This document shows positions 25,743 through 35,103 of a stretch of 64,000 nt of DNA, piece by piece. The stretch spans positions 124,001 through 188,000 of the forward strand of contig NZ_VUOS01000015.1 of the NCBI RefSeq assembly GCF_009829325.1, in the 5' to 3' direction. The stretch comes from Nocardia sp. CY41. Lineage in GTDB: Bacteria > Actinomycetota > Actinomycetes > Mycobacteriales > Mycobacteriaceae. Under the pieces are notes generated by a model that was not told the origin of the DNA, did not search any database, and saw only the letters and a program-made list of their open reading frames with translations. A program made the translations under genes and the position numbers. Each line of letters starts with the position of its first letter. The stretch's first letter is position 1.

Positions 25743-27229
25743 TGCTGATTGCCATCCTTTTGCTCTATTGCCTGACCCGACATCTCCTTGGCCGCGATGG
25801 CTTCCGCCGCCGCGCGCGCCGCGTCCGTCCCTGGACGGTGTCGCTGCACCCAGCCCTCGATGTTCTTCTGCGGTCCACCGGACACCGCGAGAGCTCCGGG
25901 CGGAACGTTTCTGCGCAGTACAGTACCCGCCGCCGTATAGGCTCCGTCACCCACCGTCACCGGCGCGACGAACATGGTGTCGCTGCCGGTGCGCACGTGC
26001 GACCCGACGACGGTGTGGTGCTTGGTCACGCCGTCGTAGTTGACGAACACGCTGGACGCACCGATGTTGCTGTGCTCGCCGATGGTGGCGTCGCCGACGT
26101 AGGTGAGGTGCGGGACCTTCGAATGCGCGCCGATCGAGGCGTTCTTGGTCTCGACGAACGCGCCGAGCTTGCCCGCGTCACCGACGATGGTGCCGGGACG
26201 CAGGTAGGCGAACGGGCCGATGGTGGCCTTCGGGCCGATGGTGGCGCCCTCGCCGTGCGTGCGGATCACCTTCGCACCGTCGCCGACGACCACGTCGGTG
26301 AGCGTGCTGTCCGGGCCGACCTCGGCGTCCTCGCCGACAACCGTGTTGCCGAGCAACTGCACACCGGGGCGCAGCAGCGCGTCCCTTCCGATACGCACGC
26401 TGGCGTCCACCCAGGTGGACGCGGGATCCAAGATCGTGACGCCGGCCCGCATGTGGCGTTCCAGGATGTAGCGGTTGAGCGTTTGCGCCGCCGAGGCCAG
26501 CTGCACCCGGTCGTTGACGCCGGTGACCTTGGCCGCGTCGACCAGCCGCGCGCCGTGCACCGGGTGACCGGCTTCGCGGGCCAAGCGCAGCACATCGGTC
26601 AGGTAGAGCTCGTGCTGGGCGTTGGCGGTGGACAGGCGGCTGATCATGGTGCGCAGGATCGCGGCGTCGAACGCGTACACACCGGAGTTCACCTCGGTGA
26701 TCGCGGCCTGTTCCGGCGTGGCGTCGGCGTGCTCGACGATCTCGGCCAGCTGGCCGTCCGCGTCGCGCACGATGCGGCCGTAGCCGTTGGGGTCCTCCGG
26801 GACGAAGGTCAGCACGGTGACCGCGGGGCGTTCGGCGTAGCTGCGGTGCTCGTCGAGCAGCGCGGACAGGGTGTGCCCGTCCAGCAGCGGCACGTCGGCG
26901 GAGGTGACCAGCACGTCGCCGGTGAATCCGACCGGCAGGGCGGCCAGCGCGCACTGGACCGCGTGCCCGGTGCCGAGTTGCTGTTCCTGGATCGCCGGGG
27001 TGATCTCCCGGCCGAGATCGTCGGCGACCGCGGCCACCGCCGCGCCGACCTGTTCACGATCGTGCCCCACCACGGTGATGAGGTACGCGGGGTCGATCTC
27101 GTTCGCCGCATGCAGCGCGTGCGCGAGCATGCTCCGACCGGCCAGCGAATGCAGTACCTTGGGGGTCTTCGACCGCATTCGTGTCCCGGCACCGGCTGCG
27201 AGAACGACGACGGCGGTCTGCTGTGGCAT
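25739..27229 (-). CDS. glmU: Bifunctional UDP-GlcNAc pyrophosphorylase/GlcN-1-P acetyltransferase
   Basis: Two-step enzyme for UDP-GlcNAc, needed for peptidoglycan. 496 residues. The N-terminal uridylyltransferase domain starts with LAAGAGTRMRSKTPKVLH; the C-terminal left-handed beta-helix carries hexapeptide repeats (VVGEDAEVGP, ASIGAHSKVPHLTYVGDATIGEHSNIG) and the acetyl-CoA region. ATG 27227-27229. The C-terminal tail is longer than in E. coli, as is usual for actinobacteria. It is downstream of tRNA-Gln on the same strand. Confidence 0.96.
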   Translation of the reverse strand: MPQQTAVVVLAAGAGTRMRSKTPKVLHSLAGRSMLAHALHAANEIDPAYLITVVGHDREQVGAAVAAVADDLGREITPAIQEQQLGTGHAVQCALAALPVGFTGDVLVTSADVPLLDGHTLSALLDEHRSYAERPAVTVLTFVPEDPNGYGRIVRDADGQLAEIVEHADATPEQAAITEVNSGVYAFDAAILRTMISRLSTANAQHELYLTDVLRLAREAGHPVHGARLVDAAKVTGVNDRVQLASAAQTLNRYILERHMRAGVTILDPASTWVDASVRIGRDALLRPGVQLLGNTVVGEDAEVGPDSTLTDVVVGDGAKVIRTHGEGATIGPKATIGPFAYLRPGTIVGDAGKLGAFVETKNASIGAHSKVPHLTYVGDATIGEHSNIGASSVFVNYDGVTKHHTVVGSHVRTGSDTMFVAPVTVGDGAYTAAGTVLRRNVPPGALAVSGGPQKNIEGWVQRHRPGTDAARAAAEAIAAKEMSGQAIEQKDGNQQ

Positions 27230-27320
27230 GGATCTCCCTCGGCTGCCTGTCCTCGTGCGGGGCTGTCGTCGTGCTTGGTCAGCGATGTGCGGGCCAACGA
27301 TAAGTCAACGTGCTCTCGAG

Positions 27321-27391
27321 CTCCGCCGCCAGGACTCGAACCTGAACTCTCTGAACCAAAATCAGATGTGCTGCCATTACACCACGGCGGA
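27321..27391 (-). tRNA. tRNA-Gln (anticodon UUG)
   Basis: The minus strand folds as a cloverleaf: acceptor TCCGCCG/CGGCGGA, D arm GTGTAATGGCAGCAC, anticodon stem TCTGA/TCAGA with loop TTTTGGT (anticodon TTG), and a T arm with loop TTCGAGT. The discriminator is G and CCA is not encoded. It is located 92 bases upstream of glmU. Confidence 0.93.
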
Positions 27392-27894
27392 TTGCCACAC
27401 CGGCGGTTGGCGAAACCCCCGCCGCTGTGCCACGGCACGGGATGAATCCTCGCATACTCGCCCGCCTCCCCGCGAATTGTTCTGTCGGTCGTTTCTGGTA
27501 TTCGTGCCGGACCAGCGGAGGAGCGTGTGATGCGCGTACATGTGCGCGGGCCGCCCCGTGCCGGCGGGGCGTCCCGCTCCGAGGTGGACGGGAGGTCGGC
27601 CGGCGCGTCGACGGCGATGCGACCGTGTGTTCGAGCCCGGTCCAGGACCGTGATGATTCCTCCGGTGGGGGAACGCCGGGGCGGTCGGGCGGACCACCGA
27701 CCGGTCTGGGACAGTGGTATCCGAATGTCGGTGTCGCGCGCCGGAGCTTCGGTGCGACGGCCGGCTCGGCACGCACGCGGGCAACTCGCCGGGCTCGCCC
27801 GCGACGCGCCGACGGCATGCGATCGTCGGCTCGGAGGGAACCGTCGGGGCACGCGCACGACCGGCCACAACGCGGAGAGGGCGGAGGAGCAGGG

Positions 27895-28548
27895 GTGTCT
27901 TCGGGTGAGTCGCATCGAGTGTCCCGGCCACGAATGACCGGCACCCAGCGGCGTCAGCAACTGATCGAGATCGGGCGCGCGCTGTTCGCCGAACGCGGCT
28001 ACGACGCGACGTCCATCGAGGAGATCGCGCAACGCGCCCAGGTCTCCAAACCCGTGGTGTACGAACACTTCGGCGGCAAGGAGGGGCTGTACGCGGTGGT
28101 CGTCGACCGGGAGATGTCGATGCTGCTGGACATGATCACCTCCTCGCTCACCCGCAACCGGTCGCGGATCCGCCTCGAACAGGTCGCGCTGGCGCTGCTG
28201 ACCTACATCGAAGAACGAACCGACGGGTTTCGAATTCTGGTGCGCGATCAGCCCGCCGCCGCCGCCGAGGGCCGGTACTCCAGTTTGCTCAACGAGGCGA
28301 CCAATCAGGTGGCGCACATTCTGGCCGGAGATTTCGCACGCCGCGGGTTCGACACCAGCCTGAGCACCCTCTACGCGCAGGCGCTCGTCGGCCAGGTCGC
28401 CACCGCCGCCACCTGGTGGCTGGACGAGCGCAAACCGTCGAAAGAGGTTGTGGCGGCCCACTTGGTGAACCTGTGCTGGAACGGGCTCAGCCATCTGGAG
28501 GCCGATCCGCAATTGAGTTCGGAGTGGCGCGCGGGCGCCGGTGAGTGA
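27895..28548 (+). CDS. TetR-family regulator (Rv1019-like position)
   Basis: 217-residue regulator: QLIEIGRALFAERGYDATS leads into the HTH IEEIAQRAQVSKPVVYEHFGGKEGLY. The C-terminal domain is helical and includes EERTDGFRILVRD. GTG 27895 is chosen since GGAGG lies seven bases upstream; ATG 27934 is the alternative and would lose only a Ser/Arg-rich leader. Its place between glmU and mfd matches M. tuberculosis Rv1019, so this is a conserved locus regulator whose target is unknown. Confidence 0.88.
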   Translation: MSSGESHRVSRPRMTGTQRRQQLIEIGRALFAERGYDATSIEEIAQRAQVSKPVVYEHFGGKEGLYAVVVDREMSMLLDMITSSLTRNRSRIRLEQVALALLTYIEERTDGFRILVRDQPAAAAEGRYSSLLNEATNQVAHILAGDFARRGFDTSLSTLYAQALVGQVATAATWWLDERKPSKEVVAAHLVNLCWNGLSHLEADPQLSSEWRAGAGE

Positions 28549-28664
28549 CCCGGATTGTTAACCAGCAAATTGCGCGACTGGTCTTGTCGAATGCTCGAAT
28601 TGGCTGCTGGGCGCGCGCCTGGTGGTACGGTTCACCCATCCTTTGGGTGCTGTTCGGGCGGTAA

Positions 28665-28700
28665 GTCGGTCAACTTCGGGATGTCGGTCTACTTCAGGAT
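28665..28700. repeat. Two tandem 18-bp repeats before the butyrolactone-receptor-like gene
   Basis: GTCGGTCAACTTCGGGAT (28665-28682) is followed at once by GTCGGTCTACTTCAGGAT (28683-28700), two mismatches apart. They end 30 bases before the start codon of the TetR gene at 28731. Tandem repeats in this position could be a binding site, but they are not palindromic as most TetR operators are. Confidence 0.6.
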
Positions 28701-28730
28701 GGCTGGTTTTTAGGATGACAGGCGGATCTG

Positions 28731-29378
28731 ATGGCTAGGCAAGCGCGCGCGGAGATCACCCGCGACTCCGTCCTGGCAGGCGCTGCCGATGTCTTTCTGC
28801 GCTTGGGATATGCGAATGCGAGCCTGAGCGAGATCATCGCGCAGTCCAATGTCACCAAGGGCGCCTTGTATTTTCACTTCGGCTCGAAGGAAGAGCTGGC
28901 GCGCGCCGTGGTCGACCAGGGCAACGAGCGACTGACCAGCTCGTGTCAGGGCTTCTTCGATCCCAGGGTGCCCGCGTTGGAAGCGTGCATCGGCATCACC
29001 TACGTGGTCGCCGATCTATCGATGAACGATCCGATGGTCGGCGCCATGCTGAAGCTGACCCACCAGATCGGCGACTACCGCGGCGCCCAGGGCGACAACA
29101 TCGCCAAGAACTGGGGCGACACCTACCGGCTGCTCGCCGAGCGCGCCATCGCCCAGGGCGACCTCATCGCCGACCTGGACGCGGAGGTCATCGGGCTGCT
29201 GTGGCAGGAGATGGCCGCGGGCGTGCACATCATCGCTGTCGGCACCGAGTCCATCGACCAGATGGCGGTCCGGATGGAGCGCGCCTGGTACTTCCTGCTC
29301 CCGGCCATCGTGCCGGCCGAAAAGCTCTCGTACTTCAGGGAGTTCGCGGCCAGGCGGCTACGGCGCTACGTGCCGTAA
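28731..29378 (+). CDS. TetR-family regulator of the ScbR/ArpA (gamma-butyrolactone receptor) type
   Basis: 215 residues. The N terminus MARQARAEITRDSVLAGAADVFLRLGY and the recognition segment VTKGALYFHFGSKEELARAVV match the autoregulator-receptor subgroup, where the TKGALYFHF block is characteristic. The ligand domain has LWQEMAAG, with a Trp in the area where receptors bind their butyrolactone. No afsA-like synthase is in the window, so a ligand cannot be assigned. The gene is preceded by two tandem 18-bp repeats and followed by a repeat-rich gap. Subgroup membership is an inference from motifs. Confidence 0.8.
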   Translation: MARQARAEITRDSVLAGAADVFLRLGYANASLSEIIAQSNVTKGALYFHFGSKEELARAVVDQGNERLTSSCQGFFDPRVPALEACIGITYVVADLSMNDPMVGAMLKLTHQIGDYRGAQGDNIAKNWGDTYRLLAERAIAQGDLIADLDAEVIGLLWQEMAAGVHIIAVGTESIDQMAVRMERAWYFLLPAIVPAEKLSYFREFAARRLRRYVP

Positions 29379-30243
29379 TTTCGGTCGCGACTACGTCGCG
29401 ACGTGTTCGCGGCCCCTGGTGGCTCGCGTTCGAGCGACCGCCGCTTGCTCCTTCGTCGCGTACGCGTCGGCCGCTCGAACGCGAGCCGGGCCGCGAACGC
29501 GCATGCTCGGTCTCGCTTCGCTCGGTAGTCGTGGTTGCGGTGCGGCGGGCGCGTCGGTGCCGTGGCTCGCTGACAGGGGGTGCGCGGGTTGTGGTGGCTC
29601 GCTGTCGGTCGGGGTCTGCGGCCGGTTGCTTCTTCGGCGGGTATGTGGTGGCCGGTCGAACGGGAGCCGGGCTGCGGCCGGTGGGTGCTCGGTCCCGCTG
29701 ACACGAAAAGAGAACTTTCCCACCCATGGCGGAGCGCAGCGCCCTTGAACAGCTTCGCTCCGACGGCGTGGTTGCGGTGCCGCGGGCGCGTTGGCGTTCG
29801 AACTCGCGCTACGACGCGCGCGGTGGCACGGCTGAGCGGGCTCGGGCTCGCCGCGTGCGTGGGTTACCCCGGGTGCTCGCCAAGTGCTGGTTCCTCGTGC
29901 GGCGACTGCGGCTCCCTGACGGGCATGAGCGGTAGTCGGGCCACGAAACGGTGCTGGCGCTGTCTCGGTTCCTCGGAACCCGGTGCGGGTCGGCGTGGGC
30001 GTGGATCGCCGAGGCTTCCCCGGTCGGGTGCTTCTCGGTGCGGCTCGATCCTGGTTCCGCCGCTGTCAGCCGGAACGCGCGGCGGGGTGACACCCGCGAA
30101 GTGCGACGGCGGGGGTGTGCGGACGGGCGCTCGGGCGCTGGACCGCCGCCGCGTCGCGGTGCGGGCGCTGCGAAAACGAGATGCTCGCTTCACTAGACTC
30201 GGTGGGCCGCTCGAAACGTGTCGCCTGCGCTCAGGAGTTGTCG
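29379..30243. other. 865-bp gene-free, repeat-rich region upstream of mfd
   Basis: No open frame here looks like a protein. Besides the hairpin at 29405-29498, a segment at about 29415-29518 is repeated in degenerate form at about 29587-29700: GGTGGCTCGC, TTGCT-CTTCG-CG, GGTCGAACG-GAGCCGGG and TGCTCGGT-CCGCT recur in the same order 170 bp apart. A further echo (GTGGTTGCGGTGC-GCGGGCGCGT) is at about 29530 and 29768. The last ~60 bases must hold the mfd promoter. Confidence 0.6.
29405..29498. repeat. Large inverted repeat (27-bp stem)
   Basis: Left arm 29405-29436 reads GTTCGCGGCCC, a 5-base bulge CTGGT, then GGCTCGCGTTCGAGCG. Right arm 29472-29498 reads CGCTCGAACGCGAGCC then GGGCCGCGAAC, pairing perfectly apart from the bulge. 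The loop is 35 bases. It starts about 27 bases after the upstream TetR gene, so it may act as a terminator or be a dispersed palindromic element. Confidence 0.75.
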
Positions 30244-33200
30244 ATGTCCACCCACCGTCCGCCGCTGGCGGGACTGGCCGCCGCGGCTGGTGCCGATACC
30301 TCCCTACGGACCGTCACGGAGCTGATCGGCACCTCGTCGGTCGAGTTGGTCGCGCCGTCGGCGGTGCGGCCGTTCGTCGCGGCTCGGTTGGCGGGCGAGC
30401 GGCCGCTGGTGGTGGTCACGGCCACCGGGCGGGAGGCCGACGATCTGACCGTCGAGCTGACGGAGATACTCGGCCCGGCGGTCGCGCAGTTCCCGTCCTG
30501 GGAGACGCTGCCGCACGAACGGCTCTCACCCGGTGCTGACACGGTGGGGCGCAGGCTGGAGGTGCTGCGCCGGATCGCCCATCCCGACGACCCGCACTTC
30601 CCCGCGCCGCTGCGCGTCGTGGTGACCACGGTGCGGTCGCTGATGCAGCCGATGGCGGGCGGGCTCGGCGACATCGAGCCGATCGTGCTGCGCGTCGGCG
30701 CCGAGCTGGACTTCGACGAACTGCTCGTGCGGCTGGTCGAGTTCGCCTACACCCGGGTCGACATGGTGGGCAAGCGCGGCGAGTTCGCGGTGCGCGGCGG
30801 CATCCTGGACGTCTTCCCGCCCACGGCCGACCACCCGGTACGCGTGGAGTTCTGGGGTGACGAGGTCACCGAACTACGGCCGTTCGCCGTCGCCGACCAG
30901 CGCTCGCTGCCGGACGTCGCGGTGGACGTGGTGGTCGCGCCGCCGTGCCGGGAACTGCTGCTCACCCCCGAGGTGCGCGAGCGCGCCGCCGAGGTCGCCG
31001 TCGCCAACGCGGCCGACGCGGCGCTGGTGGAGATGCTGGAGAAACTGTCGCAGGGCATCCCGGTCGAGGGCATGGAAGCGCTGTTGCCGGTGCTGCAACC
31101 GGGACGATTGTGCCTGCTCACCGAGGTGCTGCCGGACGGAACGCATGTGCTGCTGTGCGATCCGGAGAAGATTCGCACCCGCGCCGCCGACCTGGTGCGC
31201 ACCGGCGAAGAATTCCTCGAGGCCTCCTGGACGGCGGCCTCGTTCGGCGGCGCCGCGCCGCTCGGCGGGCACGGCCTCGACCTGGCCGCCTCGGCCTACC
31301 GCCCGCTGTCGGAGATCCATGCCAGCGCCGACCGGCAGGGCCTGCCCTGGTGGACGCTGAGCCCGCTGGCCTCCGGGAATTCGTCCGAGGTGGTGCTGCG
31401 GGTGCTGCCCGGCCCCGCCGCGCGCGGATCCGACGAACTGGTGGCGACCCTGTTCGCCTCGTTGCGCGCCCACGTCACCACCGGCGGCAGAGCCGTGGTG
31501 GTGGTCGCCGGTCACGGCACGGCGCAGCGCATCCTGGAGCGGCTGGCGGATGCCGACGTGCCTGCCGCCGTGCTGCCGACGGGCGCCGAGCCGAACGAGG
31601 GCGTGGTGGGCGTGCTGTGCGGCTCGCTGCACGACGGTCTGGTGTTCGAGGACGCCGGCCTGGTGGTCGTCGCCGAATCCGACCTCACCGGCAACCGGGT
31701 CACCGCGCCGGCCGAAGGCAAGCGGATGCCGGCCAAGCGCCGCAACCAGGTCGACCCGCTCGCGTTGAGCGCGGGCGACATGGTGGTGCACGACCAGCAC
31801 GGCATCGGCAAGTTCGTGGAGATGATCGAGCGCACCGTCGGCGGCGCCCGCCGCGAGTACCTGGTGATCGAGTACGCGCCGAGCAAGCGCGGCCAGCCCG
31901 GCGACCGGCTGTTCGTCCCGATGGAGTCGCTCGACCAGCTCTCCCGTTACGTCGGCGGCGAGATGCCCGGCCTGTCCAAGCTCGGCGGTTCGGATTGGGC
32001 CAACACCAAGCGCAAGGCGCGCAAGGCCGTGCGCGAGATCGCGGGCGAGCTCGTGCAGTTGTACGCGGCCCGTCAGGCGGCGCCCGGCCACGCCTTCGGA
32101 CCGGACACGCCGTGGCAGAAGGAGATGGAGGACGCGTTCGCGTTCACCGAGACCGTCGACCAGATGACCGCCATCGCCGAGGTGAAGTCGGACATGGAGA
32201 AGCCGGTCCCGATGGACCGCGTGGTCTGCGGCGATGTCGGCTACGGCAAGACCGAGATCGCGGTGCGCGCGGCGTTCAAGGCGGTGCAGGACGGCAAGCA
32301 GGTCGTCGTACTGGTGCCGACCACGCTGCTGGCGCAACAGCATCTGCAGACGTTCACCGAGCGCGTCGCGGGCTTCCCGATCACCGTGAAGGGCCTGTCC
32401 CGCTTCACCGATCCGGCCGAGGCCCGGGCCGTGCTGGAGGGAATGGCCGACGGCAGCGTCGACATCGTGGTCGGCACCCATCGGCTCCTGCAGACCGGCG
32501 TGCGCTGGAAGGACCTCGGTCTGGTCGTGGTCGACGAGGAACAGCGGTTCGGCGTGGAGCACAAGGAGCACATCAAGGCGCTGCGCACGCACGTCGACGT
32601 GCTCACGATGTCGGCCACCCCGATCCCGCGCACCCTGGAGATGAGCCTGGCCGGGATCCGCGAGATGTCGACCATCCTGACCCCGCCGGAGGAACGCCAC
32701 CCGGTGCTCACCTACGTGGGCGCCTACAACGACAAGCAGGTCACCGCCGCCATCCGGCGCGAACTGCTGCGCGACGGCCAGGTCTTCTACGTGCACAACC
32801 GGGTGTCGTCGATCGACAAGGCGGCCAAGCGGATTCGCGATCTGGTGCCCGAGGCGCGGGTGGTGGTCACGCACGGCCAGATGAACGAGGACGCGCTCGA
32901 GTCCACCGTGCAGGGTTTCTGGCAGCGCGAATACGACGTGCTGGTGTGTACCACGATCATCGAGACCGGTCTGGACATCTCCAACGCCAACACGTTGATC
33001 GTGGAACGCGCTGACGCGCTGGGCCTCTCGCAGTTGCACCAGTTGCGCGGGCGGGTCGGGCGCAGCCGGGAACGCGGGTACGCCTATTTCCTGTATCCGC
33101 CGGAGAAACCGCTCACCGAGACGGCCTATGACCGGCTGGCCACCATCTCGCAGAACTCCGACCTCGGCGCGGGCATGGCGGTCGCGATGAAGGACCTGGA

Positions 33201-33855
33201 GATTCGCGGCGCGGGCAACGTGCTCGGCGCCGAGCAGTCCGGCCACGTCGCCGGTGTCGGCTTCGATCTCTACGTGCGGCTGGTCGGCGAGGCCGTCGAG
33301 GCGTATCGCGCCGCCGCGGACGGCAAGCCGATCACCACCGAGGAGGTCAAGGAGGTGCGCATCGACCTGCCCGTCGACGCGCACATCCCGCCCGACTACA
33401 TCGCCAGCGACCGGCTGCGGTTGGAGGCGTACCGCAAACTCGCCGCCGCGCAAGATGATTCGGCACTGGCACAGGTCGTGGAGGAACTCGTCGACCGCTA
33501 CGGCCCGCTGCCCGTCGAGGTCGGGCGCCTGGTCTCGGTGGCCAAGTTGCGGTTGCTCGCCCGCGAGTACGAGGTGACCGAGATCGCCGTCACCGGGACC
33601 ACCTTGAAGATCTCGCCGCTGCACCTGCCCGATTCCAAGCAGTTGCGCCTCAAGCGGCTCTACCCGAGCGCCGGATACCGGGCCGCGTCCGGGGTGGTGC
33701 AACTTCCGTTGCCACGTGTCGAAGACAGTGTCGGGTCCGACCGCGTCCGGGACGTGGTGCTGCTGCAGTTCGTCGCCGACCTGCTGCTGGCGTTGGACGG
33801 GAAGGCGCAGGGCGCGGTCGACCTCACCGTGGCCGCCGAGATGGCGCCGCGATGA
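30244..33855 (+). CDS. mfd: Transcription-repair coupling factor
   Basis: 1203-residue DNA translocase that removes stalled RNA polymerase and recruits UvrA. Domains in order: UvrB-homology region (FPSWETLPHERLSP near residue 85), RNA-polymerase-interaction domain (GDMVVHDQHGIGKFVEM), superfamily 2 helicase with CGDVGYGKTEIAVRAA (Walker A), DEEQRFGV, SATPIPRT and QLRGRVGRS, then the C-terminal TRCF domain. ATG 30244 follows CAGGAG; TTG 30238 is an alternative. The stop overlaps the mazG start (ATGA), forming an operon as in mycobacteria. Confidence 0.96.
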   Translation: MSTHRPPLAGLAAAAGADTSLRTVTELIGTSSVELVAPSAVRPFVAARLAGERPLVVVTATGREADDLTVELTEILGPAVAQFPSWETLPHERLSPGADTVGRRLEVLRRIAHPDDPHFPAPLRVVVTTVRSLMQPMAGGLGDIEPIVLRVGAELDFDELLVRLVEFAYTRVDMVGKRGEFAVRGGILDVFPPTADHPVRVEFWGDEVTELRPFAVADQRSLPDVAVDVVVAPPCRELLLTPEVRERAAEVAVANAADAALVEMLEKLSQGIPVEGMEALLPVLQPGRLCLLTEVLPDGTHVLLCDPEKIRTRAADLVRTGEEFLEASWTAASFGGAAPLGGHGLDLAASAYRPLSEIHASADRQGLPWWTLSPLASGNSSEVVLRVLPGPAARGSDELVATLFASLRAHVTTGGRAVVVVAGHGTAQRILERLADADVPAAVLPTGAEPNEGVVGVLCGSLHDGLVFEDAGLVVVAESDLTGNRVTAPAEGKRMPAKRRNQVDPLALSAGDMVVHDQHGIGKFVEMIERTVGGARREYLVIEYAPSKRGQPGDRLFVPMESLDQLSRYVGGEMPGLSKLGGSDWANTKRKARKAVREIAGELVQLYAARQAAPGHAFGPDTPWQKEMEDAFAFTETVDQMTAIAEVKSDMEKPVPMDRVVCGDVGYGKTEIAVRAAFKAVQDGKQVVVLVPTTLLAQQHLQTFTERVAGFPITVKGLSRFTDPAEARAVLEGMADGSVDIVVGTHRLLQTGVRWKDLGLVVVDEEQRFGVEHKEHIKALRTHVDVLTMSATPIPRTLEMSLAGIREMSTILTPPEERHPVLTYVGAYNDKQVTAAIRRELLRDGQVFYVHNRVSSIDKAAKRIRDLVPEARVVVTHGQMNEDALESTVQGFWQREYDVLVCTTIIETGLDISNANTLIVERADALGLSQLHQLRGRVGRSRERGYAYFLYPPEKPLTETAYDRLATISQNSDLGAGMAVAMKDLEIRGAGNVLGAEQSGHVAGVGFDLYVRLVGEAVEAYRAAADGKPITTEEVKEVRIDLPVDAHIPPDYIASDRLRLEAYRKLAAAQDDSALAQVVEELVDRYGPLPVEVGRLVSVAKLRLLAREYEVTEIAVTGTTLKISPLHLPDSKQLRLKRLYPSAGYRAASGVVQLPLPRVEDSVGSDRVRDVVLLQFVADLLLALDGKAQGAVDLTVAAEMAPR

Positions 33856-34649
33856 GTTCGACTCGCGACGAGTCCGTTCTGCGGGCCGCCCGGCACCGCG
33901 CCGCCGAGCGCGCGTCCGACGGCGCGGATCGTTCCGCGCCGGACGGTGCCGCGGTCGCGCGCACCGACACGGCGGTAATCGCGGCGGGACTGGCCGGAGC
34001 CGTCGAGGTCATGGATCGCCTCTGGCATTTCGGCGGGTGGGAGGTCACCCAGACCCACGACTCGCTGCGGCCCTATCTGCTCGAGGAAACCTACGAACTG
34101 CTCGACGCCATCCAGCACGATGATGTCGAGACGATCAAGGAAGAACTCGGCGATCTGCTACTGCAAGTGCTGTTCCATTCCCGGATCGCCGAAGCGGCAG
34201 GCGAATTCACCGTCGACGACGTGGCCGCAGCGCTGGTCGCCAAGCTGGTCAACCGCAGCCCGCACCTCGTGGACTCCGCGATCGATCCCCACGCCTCGGT
34301 GGCCGAGAAGATCGCCGCCCAGGAGCGCGCCTGGGAAGAGCGTAAATCCGCCGAGAAGTCCCGCCGTTCCTGCCTGGACGGCATCGCGATGGCCCAGCCC
34401 GCCCTGGCCCTCGCCGAGAAGATCGTCTCCCGCAGCACGAAAGCGGGTCTCCCGTCCGATCTCGTCCCCGAGGCGCTCCTGCTGGTGCACCTGGGCGGCC
34501 CGGACAGCGCCGAAGAACGTCTTCGCAAGGCGACGCTCACCTTCGCCGCCGCCATCCGCGCGGCCGAGGACGCGGCGGAAAAGGAACGTGGCGAACGTCT
34601 TCCGCTCACCGCGGCGGATTGGCGCGCCTTCTGGCCAGACGACGAGTAG
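33852..34649 (+). CDS. mazG: MazG-family nucleoside triphosphate pyrophosphohydrolase
   Basis: House-cleaning NTP pyrophosphatase, 265 residues. The metal-binding EExxE...ExxD pattern is present in LLEETYELLDAI and KEELGDLLLQVLFHSRIA; the DRLWHFGGWEVTQTHDSLRPY part precedes it. The N-terminal ~45 residues are extra and low-complexity. ATG 33852 overlaps the mfd stop by four bases. A C-terminal segment (LVHLGGPDSAEERLRKAT) resembles the second domain of longer MazG proteins in reduced form. Confidence 0.92.
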   Translation: MSSTRDESVLRAARHRAAERASDGADRSAPDGAAVARTDTAVIAAGLAGAVEVMDRLWHFGGWEVTQTHDSLRPYLLEETYELLDAIQHDDVETIKEELGDLLLQVLFHSRIAEAAGEFTVDDVAAALVAKLVNRSPHLVDSAIDPHASVAEKIAAQERAWEERKSAEKSRRSCLDGIAMAQPALALAEKIVSRSTKAGLPSDLVPEALLLVHLGGPDSAEERLRKATLTFAAAIRAAEDAAEKERGERLPLTAADWRAFWPDDE

Positions 34650-34694
34650 GGGCCGTGCCCCGAACAAGCAGCCCGGATCAGGCACACTGAGAGA

Positions 34695-35018
34695 ATGCCG
34701 CATCCCGAGTTGCACGCACGACCGCGCTGGCAATCGACCGGGAACGGCAAATTCCCCGTCGCCGCCCACGTCGACGGCCAGTGGTGGGTCCTACGGATGA
34801 ACGGTTTCCCCGACCACCCGCTGTGGACCTTGTTCATCGACGGCGCACCACGTTTCGACATCGATGACACGCCGCCCGGCTGGGATCGACCGAGCCCCCG
34901 CTCCGCCCCGCCCCTGGATGCCGGCAGCGTCGAGCAGGTCCTGGCTCCGGTGCGGCACTTCATGGCCTACGGCAGTGAAGTCGGCGACCCGTGCGACGAC
35001 CCGGTTTGCTGCGGTTGA
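34695..35018 (+). CDS. Conserved hypothetical protein
   Basis: 107 residues. The N-terminal part has a compact beta-like pattern (GKFPVAAHVDGQWWVLRMNGFPDHPLWTLFIDG), and the chain ends with two Cys in DDPVCCG. It appears to be a small actinobacterial protein of unknown role that I cannot name. ATG 34695 is 45 bases after mazG on the same strand and may belong to the same transcript. A strong hairpin follows the stop. Confidence 0.7.
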   Translation: MPHPELHARPRWQSTGNGKFPVAAHVDGQWWVLRMNGFPDHPLWTLFIDGAPRFDIDDTPPGWDRPSPRSAPPLDAGSVEQVLAPVRHFMAYGSEVGDPCDDPVCCG

Positions 35019-35043
35019 CGTCGGGCAAACGCACAGCCTGCGT

Positions 35044-35082
35044 GCGGGTCTTCCGGGATATCTCTGCGTTTGGAAGACCCGC
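35044..35082. terminator. Bidirectional hairpin between the hypothetical gene and terD
   Basis: GCGGGTCTTCC (35044-35054) pairs perfectly with GGAAGACCCGC (35072-35082); wobble pairs can extend it outward by about three. It lies in an 85-base convergent gap, so it can terminate transcripts from both sides. There is no long U tract, as is common in such genomes. Confidence 0.8.
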
Positions 35083-35103
35083 GCGGCGATGGTCCGGAGA
35101 ACC

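Noticed and set aside
28600..28660. CACCCATCCTTTGGGTG hairpin as a riboswitch or sRNA
   Set aside because: A 6-bp stem alone, in an intergenic region between two TetR genes, is more simply a weak terminator.
29379..30243. Insertion sequence or transposase remnant in the mfd upstream gap
   Set aside because: Inverted and direct repeats exist, but no transposase-like frame in any reading direction.
30874..33702. 942-codon open frame on the minus strand
   Set aside because: It is fully antisense to mfd; its translation is His/Gln/Arg-rich without any family pattern, a usual effect of GC-rich codon bias.
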